Below are positions 1-4,717 of a stretch of 23,683 nucleotides of DNA, one piece after another. This DNA is from a virus: positions 1 to 23,683 of the IMG/VR virus record IMGVR_UViG_3300030331_000645, one strand, 5' to 3'. Under the pieces are notes generated by a model, which was not told the DNA's origin, ran no database searches, and was given only the letters and a program-made list of their open reading frames with translations. The translations under genes and the position numbers were made by a program. Numbering within the stretch: the first letter of the stretch is position 1; every line of letters starts with the position of its first letter.

Positions 1-182
1 ATCGTTCTGTCCAGAACGAAAAGAAAGACAAGTATGCTAGATGGTTTGTATCTGCTACTAGCTATCACATGCCAGAAGGTGAGTATGAATATGGAGATAC
101 GTATATCCATGACATACTTGTTAATGGGAGAGGTAAACTAATAGATGCGACTCCAGAATGGAGAGATGCGTACTCTCACTAA
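1..182 (+). CDS. C-terminal fragment of an unidentified protein
   Basis: An open frame enters from the left edge and stops with TAA at 180-182, leaving about 59 residues of the C-terminus. The fragment is rich in charged and aromatic residues (it contains KYARWFVSATSYH and ends EWRDAYSH). I do not recognise a family. It is followed at once by a perfect hairpin, which suits the end of a transcript or a processing site. It runs in the same direction as the following small genes, so it is probably the last gene of the preceding early operon. The start codon and N-terminal domain lie outside the window. Confidence 0.6.
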   Translation, partial: RSVQNEKKDKYARWFVSATSYHMPEGEYEYGDTYIHDILVNGRGKLIDATPEWRDAYSH

Positions 183-190
183 TCACTTGC

Positions 191-221
191 AAGGAGATTG
201 TGGCTATGCTACAATCTCCTT
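191..221 (+). terminator. 11-bp perfect hairpin after the first gene
   Basis: AAGGAGATTGT (191-201) is the exact reverse complement of ACAATCTCCTT (211-221), with a 9-nt loop. The T/A-rich TATTAATTATTA follows, but there is no clean T-tract. The 5' arm carries an SD-like AAGGAG that would be hidden when folded. It could be a weak terminator or an mRNA-processing or stabilising hairpin. Confidence 0.5.
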
Positions 222-245
222 ATTAATTATTACAAGGAGAATCAA

Positions 246-656
246 ATGAAATATGTAACTTTTCAACACAGAGATTTGCACAAACTTATCAAGCATTCCA
301 AAGAGAATGTAAGACACTATCCATATACACATAAGATTGCACATGAAATTGGTCTGACCTTAGTAAAGGACGAAGGTGTTTATCTCATGTCATCTGCAAA
401 GAAAACTCTTTTAGATCCTAAGAAAAAACTACCAGAGGGATTAACACCCAACCTAGTAGTGTATGGTAAAGGATATAAACCCACAGAATCAAACAAGGAT
501 ACTCTATGGGATAAGACGTATGAGTTTAGTAGGGATGACTTCGCAGAGTTTATTCCTCTGACACCACAACAACTCTCTAACTTAAAGAGTATGCACATCC
601 CAAAAATAACTATTGGATTGGATCAAGAAACAGATGAAATGGTTATATCTGTATAA
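246..656 (+). CDS. small phage protein, possibly DUF3085-like
   Basis: A 136-residue protein. The ATG at 246 is chosen because AAGGAG lies at 234-239 with 6-nt spacing; a longer frame from 198 has no such site. The central segment has a GVYLMSS strand followed by K-rich sequence and LVVYGKGYKP. This reminds me of the small DUF3085-type phage proteins, but the match is from memory and weak. There is no signal peptide, membrane segment or catalytic motif. It sits in the run of small early-type genes and is followed by two strong hairpins, so it may be a one-gene transcript. Function unknown. Confidence 0.75.
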   Translation: MKYVTFQHRDLHKLIKHSKENVRHYPYTHKIAHEIGLTLVKDEGVYLMSSAKKTLLDPKKKLPEGLTPNLVVYGKGYKPTESNKDTLWDKTYEFSRDDFAEFIPLTPQQLSNLKSMHIPKITIGLDQETDEMVISV

Positions 657-666
657 GAGTTGGCTT

Positions 667-686
667 GGGGGGGAGCCTGTCCCCCC
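667..686 (+). terminator. G-tract/C-tract hairpin
   Basis: Seven G (667-673) face six C (681-686) across the loop AGCCTGT. It lies 10 nt after the preceding stop codon. No T-tract follows, so on its own it is a pausing or mRNA-end hairpin; together with the next hairpin it probably ends the upstream transcript. Confidence 0.5.
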
Positions 687-696
687 ATCCTTGTCG

Positions 697-749
697 CAAC
701 TGGTAGCACTAGAGGAGCCTCAACATGCTACCAGTTGTTGTTATAAAAA
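697..749 (+). terminator. 12-bp perfect hairpin, terminator-like
   Basis: CAACTGGTAGCA (697-708) is the exact reverse complement of TGCTACCAGTTG (726-737), separated by 17 nt. The sequence TTGTTATAAAAAA follows the 3' arm, giving a partial U-run. The loop repeats the GGAGCCT motif also found in the loop of the hairpin just upstream. Probably a terminator for the gene ending at 656. Confidence 0.55.
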
Positions 750-767
750 AGGTTGCCGGGCCGCAAT

Positions 768-785
768 GAAGCCGCAAGGTCGCAA
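768..785. repeat. CGCAA-rich dispersed repeat, copy A
   Basis: GAAGCCGCAAGGTCGCAA occurs here and, identical over 18 bases, at 1733-1750. The flanks at 760-807 hold further GCCGCAATGA and GTCGCAAC units (760, 779, 798). The 751-866 stretch is clearly more GC-rich than the neighbouring genes. All copies in the window lie between about 690 and 2530. Confidence 0.7.
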
Positions 786-875
786 CCAGGCTGTTGGGCC
801 GCAATGATGGAGCCGGTGCTGGTGTTATTCCTGGTCTTGCCGCTGCTGCTGCAACTACTGACAACATAATAATTG

Positions 876-904
876 TTGACAAGGTACAATAAATTTGAAA
901 CAAT
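876..904 (+). promoter_or_regulatory. sigma70-type promoter for the 941 gene
   Basis: TTGACA at 876-881 matches the -35 consensus perfectly. A 17-nt spacer leads to AACAAT (899-904), 4 of 6 matches to TATAAT. The predicted start would lie about 30 nt before the ATG at 941, leaving room for the AAGGAG ribosome binding site. Confidence 0.5.
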
Positions 905-940
905 AAGATATTAATTTTAATTATAACAAGGAGAATCAAC

Positions 941-1351
941 ATGGGTTTAGACATGTATTTAGTAGGCGAAAAATATCACAGACAATGGAGCAAAGGAGAG
1001 GAATTGGAAAGACCAAAGACAGATGGCATTCCTCAAAAGTCTGTACAATTAGATTTGGGATATTGGAGAAAACACCCAAATCTACATGGCTATATTGTTA
1101 ATACATACGCAGATGGCGTAGACGAATGCCAAGAAATCCACCTCAATGCAGATGCTTTGGAAGACATTGCATGTGCGATTGAGTTGGACAAACTTCCACA
1201 TACTGATGGCTTCTTTTTTGGCACATCTGAATGGCATGAAGAAGACAAGAAAGAAAATGCTGAAATCTTTAGAAGAGCAAAGGCTTGGCTTGAATCCTAT
1301 CCAGAACATGAGAGAGTTTGGAATCATGTTTACTATAGGGCATCTTGGTAA
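941..1351 (+). CDS. MGLDMYL-type conserved phage protein
   Basis: A 136-residue protein that starts MGLDMYLVG after AAGGAG. From memory, it belongs to a widespread family of phage and bacterial proteins of about 110-150 residues. These share the MGLDMYL start, a YWRK motif (here LGYWRKHPNLHGY), a DGVDxC motif (ADGVDECQEI) and TxGFFFG (HTDGFFFGTSEW). All of these are visible in the expected order. The biochemical role of the family is, to my knowledge, unknown; no nucleic-acid-binding or catalytic signature stands out. A good -35/-10 pair lies upstream. Its stop codon shares a base with the next gene's ATG (TAATG), so the two are translationally coupled. Confidence 0.85.
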   Translation: MGLDMYLVGEKYHRQWSKGEELERPKTDGIPQKSVQLDLGYWRKHPNLHGYIVNTYADGVDECQEIHLNADALEDIACAIELDKLPHTDGFFFGTSEWHEEDKKENAEIFRRAKAWLESYPEHERVWNHVYYRASW

Positions 1352-1530
1352 TGGAAAATATCTTTGTATCAGAGGACTATGAAGAAAAGAAAAAGTATCA
1401 TAGTCAGATTGAAGAAGAGGTCTTTGGGGAGCAATCCCCAATGATCCTAGCAGAAACTAACCCAAAGGAATTTGATCGCCTCACTAAATTGGTGGCTGAA
1501 AAAATGATTGAAAGATTTGGGGATGGATAA
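1351..1530 (+). CDS. 59-residue unidentified protein
   Basis: Starts at the ATG overlapping the preceding TAA (1349-1351), a coupling arrangement repeated through this genome. The product is strongly charged (EDYEEKKKYHSQIEEEVFG) and ends KLVAEKMIERFGDG, probably helical. No family recognised. Its end overlaps the start of the next small frame. Supported by context and packing rather than by homology. Confidence 0.6.
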   Translation: MENIFVSEDYEEKKKYHSQIEEEVFGEQSPMILAETNPKEFDRLTKLVAEKMIERFGDG

Positions 1531-1723
1531 TCTATCTATGGATATTTGGCTAGCACCTAATGGTGCTAGCCAATATAGACTCGAGGTGTCCCAAAACTAT
1601 GAGGGATCTCCTTGGTATGTAGTTGTGTACCAGGTAAATGATCTTGAACCGGCAGACATTCGCCGGCTGAAGAGCTGGACACAAGTTCTTTCTCTTATGA
1701 AGGAGATACAAAAAAGTGAGTAA
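1523..1723 (+). CDS. 66-residue unidentified protein
   Basis: I chose ATG 1523, inside the tail of the preceding gene; ATG 1538 is a second possibility. The ribosome binding site is weak (TTTGGGG). The product (MDNLSMDIWLAPNGASQ, then YVVVYQVNDLEPADIRRLKSW) looks like a small alpha/beta protein. Its early codons contain a perfect 12-bp hairpin with a 4-nt loop, which is unusual inside a coding region and may control translation. No family recognised. It is followed by the CGCAA repeat copy B. Confidence 0.55.
   Translation: MDNLSMDIWLAPNGASQYRLEVSQNYEGSPWYVVVYQVNDLEPADIRRLKSWTQVLSLMKEIQKSE
1546..1573 (+). other. 12-bp perfect hairpin inside a small gene
   Basis: TTGGCTAGCACC (1546-1557), loop TAAT, GGTGCTAGCCAA (1562-1573). 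It encodes WLAPNGASQ in the surrounding frame. With a 4-nt loop and no mismatches it would be very stable in RNA. No T-tract follows. It could be an RNase cleavage or protection element or a translation-control hairpin. Confidence 0.6.
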
Positions 1724-1732
1724 GGTCGCAAC

Positions 1733-1750
1733 GAAGCCGCAAGGTCGCAA
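1733..1750. repeat. CGCAA-rich dispersed repeat, copy B
   Basis: Identical over 18 bases to 768-785, and again surrounded by GTCGCAACGA (1725) and GTCGCAATGA (1744). Like copy A it lies between a stop codon and a promoter, in the 143-nt gap after the gene ending at 1723. Confidence 0.7.
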
Positions 1751-1768
1751 TGATCTCGGAACGAAGTA

Positions 1769-1787
1769 CCGGGGGAAAGTCCCCCGG
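1769..1787 (+). terminator. 8-bp GC hairpin
   Basis: CCGGGGGA (1769-1776), loop AAG, TCCCCCGG (1780-1787). It lies after the 1723 stop and upstream of a promoter, so it probably marks the end of the 941-1723 transcript, although no T-tract follows. Confidence 0.5.
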
Positions 1788-1809
1788 AACCAGCAGCCAG
1801 TAAAGATAC

Positions 1810-1838
1810 TTGCGTTCTACTTGTTGTTGGTGTATAAT
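1810..1838 (+). promoter_or_regulatory. promoter with perfect -10 box
   Basis: TATAAT at 1833-1838, 17 nt after TTGCGT (1810-1815). The start point would be about 20 nt upstream of the next gene's ribosome binding site and ATG at 1867. Confidence 0.55.
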
Positions 1839-1866
1839 TTAATTTTAACTATTACAAGGAATCAAA

Positions 1867-2145
1867 ATGAAAAATGTTATGTCACATGAAGGCGTTCTTC
1901 ATATCGTTCAACGTCTGAACAATTCAGTTTACGGAAATCCAAGATACCTGGTTTACTTATTAGACTATAATAGTAGTGATAAAAGAGTTCTCGCAACTGG
2001 CTGGTCTGCCAAGACAGTTCCAAACTCAAGCGAGGCTTACCGCATCACGAACTACGACGGAAAAGTGGTCCGTTGTTATATGGGAACATTAAGGAACTCA
2101 AGACATATATTTAATGTCGAACCGTTGGAGGTGTCCAATGCCTAA
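1867..2145 (+). CDS. 92-residue unidentified protein
   Basis: ATG 1867 follows AAGGA with normal spacing and a promoter with a perfect TATAAT. The protein (MKNVMSHEGVLHIVQRLNNS, then RYLVYLLDYN and GKVVRCYMGTLRNS) has alternating strand-like segments and looks like a small beta-rich domain. There are no cysteine clusters, membrane segments or recognised motifs. The last codons overlap the next gene's start, whose ribosome binding site GGAGGT lies inside this gene, so the pair is co-translated. Function unknown. Confidence 0.65.
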   Translation: MKNVMSHEGVLHIVQRLNNSVYGNPRYLVYLLDYNSSDKRVLATGWSAKTVPNSSEAYRITNYDGKVVRCYMGTLRNSRHIFNVEPLEVSNA

Positions 2146-2374
2146 CTGGAAACAAGAATTCTACGATTACGTTTATTCGTTCTACGGAAAACATCCTGAA
2201 GGTTTATACCTTCAGGAGTTAAACCTAACCAGGAAGAAGATCAAAAAGTATTGCGACATCTATATAGATGTACACCAGCTGCTATACCCCAAAGAAAGTT
2301 TACTTTATATGGTGGGATGTGACTCCATAGATAGGGAACGTGTCCGGGATATAATAGTCAACCATGAAACTTAA
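2138..2374 (+). CDS. 78-residue unidentified protein
   Basis: ATG 2138 is preceded by GGAGGT (2127-2132), the best ribosome binding site nearby; an earlier in-frame ATG at 2114 has none. The product is rich in Tyr, Lys and Leu (EFYDYVYSFYGKHPEG, LNLTRKKIKKYCDIYID) and probably helical. No family recognised. Its stop codon shares TTAA with the stop of the opposing nuclease gene. A very stable UUCG hairpin 18 nt downstream probably ends its transcript. Confidence 0.6.
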   Translation: MPNWKQEFYDYVYSFYGKHPEGLYLQELNLTRKKIKKYCDIYIDVHQLLYPKESLLYMVGCDSIDRERVRDIIVNHET

Positions 2375-2835
2375 ATCGTTTCCTTGTCGGTCCGGCCCTT
2401 CGGGGCCGGTACTGTTTCAAGTTTCTTTTTATAATGATCCAGAACAAGAGGTCGCAAAGACGCAAACAAGGACGCAAAGTCGCAAGCTCGCAACGTGTAA
2501 AAAGGTGCAAGCTCGCAAAGTCCTTGATCCTTTAATCTTGCACCTTGATCCCCTCGAAATAAAAATAGATCCCCCCAAAAGAGGTGCTTTACCAAGAAGA
2601 AATTTAACCCACCACTTACAGAATACTTATAATTCCAAGCCACTTGATGTGGAGAGATGTTTACTGCGTTGCTTTTGGTTGTCTTTAACTCACACCAGAA
2701 AGGCAACCCACCCCAAAGAAAATGTACGTCTGGTATGCCACCACCATTTCTATTTTCTATCCTCGTTGCTATCATGTTCGAGGGCAAGTTTCTCTTCATC
2801 TGTTTCCAAAGATTGCTCTCCATTCCCTTGCTCAT
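2371..2835 (-). CDS. VRR-NUC-like PDDEXK endonuclease
   Basis: A 154-residue protein. Residues 8-70 carry the VRR-NUC nuclease pattern: an early helix, a Glu (E27), GIPDV with D36, then CELK (E49, K51) and SPHQ (Q64) followed by an aromatic helix. VRR-NUC enzymes are structure-specific or single-strand nucleases, common in phages beside replication or packaging genes. ATG 2835 is used; AAGGA lies 9 nt upstream. The gene overlaps the 3' end of terS by 86 nt in another frame. The last 50 or so residues are atypical, because they are translated through the CGCAA repeat block (2451-2517) and the UUCG hairpin; the native domain may end earlier. The alternative of a Holliday-junction resolvase role cannot be excluded. 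Confidence 0.75.
   Translation of the reverse strand: MSKGMESNLWKQMKRNLPSNMIATRIENRNGGGIPDVHFLWGGLPFWCELKTTKSNAVNISPHQVAWNYKYSVSGGLNFFLVKHLFWGDLFLFRGDQGARLKDQGLCELAPFYTLRACDFASLFASLRPLVLDHYKKKLETVPAPKGRTDKETI
2392..2430 (+). terminator. cUUCGg tetraloop terminator
   Basis: CCGGCCC (2392-2398), TTCG loop, GGGCCGG (2403-2409), followed by TACTGTTTCAAGTTTCTTTTT. The C(UUCG)G loop is the classic extra-stable tetraloop. It serves the + strand transcript ending at 2374 but lies within the last codons of the opposing nuclease gene. Confidence 0.65.
2451..2517. repeat. CGCAA repeat cluster, block C
   Basis: CGCAA recurs at irregular 8-13 nt steps: GTCGCAAAG, GACGCAAAC, GACGCAAAG, GTCGCAAG, CTCGCAAC and CTCGCAAAG, with one GTGCAAG variant. 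It is the same core as copies A and B but lies inside the 3' coding part of the minus-strand nuclease gene. Confidence 0.65.
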
Positions 2836-3292
2836 TTGTTATGTCCTTATATGTTCCATCAACTAGAAATGCTTGTGGATATTTACGTTGTAAATCTGCA
2901 AGTCTTGATACGATTTCATCTCTTGATAGTTGGTCTATGTTATGAGTTGTTTCTCTTCTATCAATAGTAAGACCACCAAGAGCAGAACGAATTTTTTCTG
3001 CGTTGATCGCAGCAGAAAACTGTCCTTCTTCTTCAGCACCAAGAGAAAGTTTATGCAACCTTTCAAGTTGACCAATGAGAGTGACACCATATCTTCTTTC
3101 TCTTTCTTCTCGAAGCTCAGTTATGTATGCCAGTACATGTGGATAATCTCTGCCATTCAAAAGTCTGGACGCATGTTCCTTGGCTCTTTCAATATTGTAA
3201 CCAGCAAGCCTAGCGCATTCTGCGTTACTATAAATTCCCTCGACTATTTTCTCAGCGAATGTCTTCTGTCTATTCGTAAGTTTATTTTCCAT
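2750..3292 (-). CDS. terS: terminase small subunit
   Basis: A 180-residue protein. The N-terminus reads LTNRQKTFAEKIVEGIYSN, then AECARLAGY, the characteristic helix-turn-helix start of terminase small subunits, which recognise the packaging site and recruit the large subunit. The middle (ERERRYGVTLIGQLERLHKL, about residues 65-85) is the helical oligomerisation region, followed by LGGLTIDRRET. The C-terminal tail is acidic (ETDEEKLALEHDSNEDRK), as usual for the segment touching the large subunit. No large subunit is in the window; it may lie beyond an edge. The promoter region upstream is full of GTAAAC boxes. The ribosome binding site is AAAGG about 9 nt before ATG. Confidence 0.85.
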   Translation of the reverse strand: MENKLTNRQKTFAEKIVEGIYSNAECARLAGYNIERAKEHASRLLNGRDYPHVLAYITELREERERRYGVTLIGQLERLHKLSLGAEEEGQFSAAINAEKIRSALGGLTIDRRETTHNIDQLSRDEIVSRLADLQRKYPQAFLVDGTYKDITNEQGNGEQSLETDEEKLALEHDSNEDRK

Positions 3293-3301
3293 ATAGGGAC
3301 C

Positions 3302-3392
3302 TTTATAAGAAATTTTGTAAACAATGTAAACCTATGTAAACAAGTGAGGGCATATATAAAAGGTTTGGTTTACGGTGTTTACGGTGTTTACA
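3302..3392. promoter_or_regulatory. inverted GTAAAC/GTTTAC box array
   Basis: TGTAAAC occurs at 3316, 3325 and 3335. The inverse GGTTTAC or TGTTTAC occurs at 3367, 3376 and 3385, at 9-10 nt steps. An AT-rich centre (CATATATAAAAGG) separates the two halves. On the minus strand the 3325 box gives TTTACA, 17 nt from TATAAA (3307-3302), a plausible terS promoter. This looks like a multi-site operator or an iteron-type origin between divergent genes. Confidence 0.7.
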
Positions 3393-3479
3393 AGAAAAAC
3401 CACTTGGAAAAAAATAAAATTATTTTTTCTGGTAAAACATATATAAAGTGTAAATCTGTAAATTGTTTTATAATACCTC

Positions 3480-3507
3480 TTGACATATATTATAACAACA
3501 TTATATT
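3480..3507 (+). promoter_or_regulatory. strong promoter for the 3546 operon
   Basis: TTGACA (3480-3485), 16-nt spacer, TATATT (3502-3507, 5 of 6). The surrounding 3400-3545 is extremely AT-rich, including a 9-bp A/T palindrome near 3408-3428. It drives rightward genes from 3546. Confidence 0.65.
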
Positions 3508-3545
3508 TGAGATATCTTTTAATTATTACAAGGAAGGAATCAATT

Positions 3546-3950
3546 ATGATTACAAAGATAGATAAGAATGAATGTCGTATCATTAGAGATGCAATAGTAA
3601 ATGCTTTGAAAGATGTAGAGAATACTCTAGGTCTTGAGATCAATCTAGGAAGTGGTAGGTTTGATGAAGATTGTCTGACCTTCAACAAAGTAAGTTGCAA
3701 GGTTCGAGGTGCTAAGTCACAAGAACAGAAAGACTTAGATTGGGTTTTAACTACCACCCATGCTTATGACAATGTAGACTTTGACAAAGTATTTTCTTAT
3801 CAAGGTAAGAAGTTCAAAGTTTCTGGCTTCAATATGAAAGCAAGGACTAATCGTTGGAACGTAGTCGATACTCTTACTAACAAACAGTATAGAATTAATG
3901 ATGACACATTGAAAGCATGGTTCACAAAGGACAAGGCATCATGCGAATAG
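3546..3950 (+). CDS. conserved small phage protein
   Basis: A 134-residue protein from ATG 3546, with AGGAAGG just upstream and a good promoter. Residues 1-45 form an amphipathic helix then a strand (NALKDVENTLGLEINLGSGR). The C-terminal half has FKVSGFNMKARTNRWNVVD and KQYRIND. From memory this layout (helix, strand, a short GxK motif, then a Kx-hx-Gxxxxxx-R-x-xxh segment) is common in marine phage hypothetical proteins found near replication genes; no function is assigned. It is the first gene of the coupled operon, and its stop overlaps the next ATG by 10 nt. Confidence 0.75.
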   Translation: MITKIDKNECRIIRDAIVNALKDVENTLGLEINLGSGRFDEDCLTFNKVSCKVRGAKSQEQKDLDWVLTTTHAYDNVDFDKVFSYQGKKFKVSGFNMKARTNRWNVVDTLTNKQYRINDDTLKAWFTKDKASCE

Positions 3951-4111
3951 TTCGTTGTGAGAATGGTGTTGGTGAGTGGGAGATTGATCCCACTCACGAA
4001 ACCTTTGATACTTATGCAGAAGCAGAGGAGCATCTGAATAAGATCCAAGATGAAATGTCATTAGTGAATATCGTAAATGAACTACATAAAATGTTAGAGA
4101 GGAGAAAGTAA
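3941..4111 (+). CDS. 56-residue unidentified protein
   Basis: ATG 3941 lies in the last codons of the preceding gene, with AAGGACAAGG upstream. The product starts MRIVRCENGVGEWEI and has an aromatic-acidic segment (THETFDTYAEAEEHL) then a helical, basic C-terminus ending LERRK. No family recognised. It ends on the base where the next ATG starts (TAATG, 4111), continuing the coupled layout. Confidence 0.65.
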   Translation: MRIVRCENGVGEWEIDPTHETFDTYAEAEEHLNKIQDEMSLVNIVNELHKMLERRK

Positions 4112-4536
4112 TGCCTAATCATTGTACAAACGAAGTGTATATAAGTTTCAAGGATCAAGGAACGACAGATAAATTTCTTGACTTTGTAAAAGGCAAAGAC
4201 ACAGAGGGAGAAGAGATGCCTTTTACATTCAATGCAATCATGCCAACACCAGATGGTAAGTGGGATTATGATTGGTGTAGAAAAAACTGGGGTACGAAAT
4301 GGGATGCCTACAATTTCTCTGAACCCAATGGAGATAGCAGAGTTGTCATTGATAAAGAAGACGACCAAATTGTAACCATAGAATTTCTTACTGCATGGGG
4401 ACCTCCCCATCCTATCTTAGAAAAGATTAATGAAAAGTTTGGCGATAAGATTGAGTATTGCAGATGGTTCTATCGAGATGAAGCAGACATGTTCTGTGGT
4501 TATCTTGATGTAGATGTGGGGATGAATGATGAGTAA
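4111..4536 (+). CDS. Api92-like / DUF1281-family protein
   Basis: A 141-residue protein starting MPNHCTNEVYIS behind GAGGAG. It follows the pattern I know from Api92-like/YubB-type proteins: an N-terminal MPNxCxN strand, FTFNAIMPTP, WCRKNWGTKWDAYNF and TAWGPPHPILEKI. These have a ferredoxin-like fold and are common on plasmids and phages; the molecular function is not established to my knowledge. The NWGTKWDA motif is particularly characteristic. It overlaps the next gene by 11 nt. Not membrane-associated. Confidence 0.8.
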   Translation: MPNHCTNEVYISFKDQGTTDKFLDFVKGKDTEGEEMPFTFNAIMPTPDGKWDYDWCRKNWGTKWDAYNFSEPNGDSRVVIDKEDDQIVTIEFLTAWGPPHPILEKINEKFGDKIEYCRWFYRDEADMFCGYLDVDVGMNDE

Positions 4537-4717
4537 AAAGAGAAAAGATACTTACTACCTTAAAGTTCGAATAACTTATGAGGATGTAGTCAAGGTGAAA
4601 GCTAGAAGTTATGTTGAAGCTGCCACCAAAGCAGAACAATCTGTTTACGACAGAATGAATGATGAGGTAGAAGGACATGCAGAGATACAGGAGTGGTCAG
4701 ATGAGTTCCACCACTAG
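4526..4717 (+). CDS. 63-residue unidentified protein
   Basis: Starts at ATG 4526 or 4529 behind GTGGGG. The product is lysine-rich (MSKKRKDTYYLKVRITYED), then a helix (SYVEAATKAEQSVYDRM) and an acidic end. The strand-helix-strand pattern VRITYEDVVKVKARSYVEAATKAE resembles many small phage proteins with a beta-alpha-beta unit. No family assigned. It overlaps the methyltransferase start by 17 nt; that gene's ribosome binding site lies inside it. Confidence 0.6.
   Translation: MMSKKRKDTYYLKVRITYEDVVKVKARSYVEAATKAEQSVYDRMNDEVEGHAEIQEWSDEFHH

Noticed and set aside
613-807. 64-codon frame running through the 656-807 hairpins and repeats
   Set aside because: It starts inside the 246-656 gene without a ribosome binding site and is encoded mostly by hairpins and CGCAA repeats.
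3311-3392. CRISPR-like array
   Set aside because: The units are 6-7 bp with 2-4 nt spacers and are inverted across a centre, so they are binding boxes, not repeat-spacer units. No cas gene is present.
2930-3565. 211-codon plus-strand open frame across terS and the control region
   Set aside because: It is antisense to a well-recognised terS and continues through the GTAAAC array and promoters. The product is low-complexity with no domain pattern.
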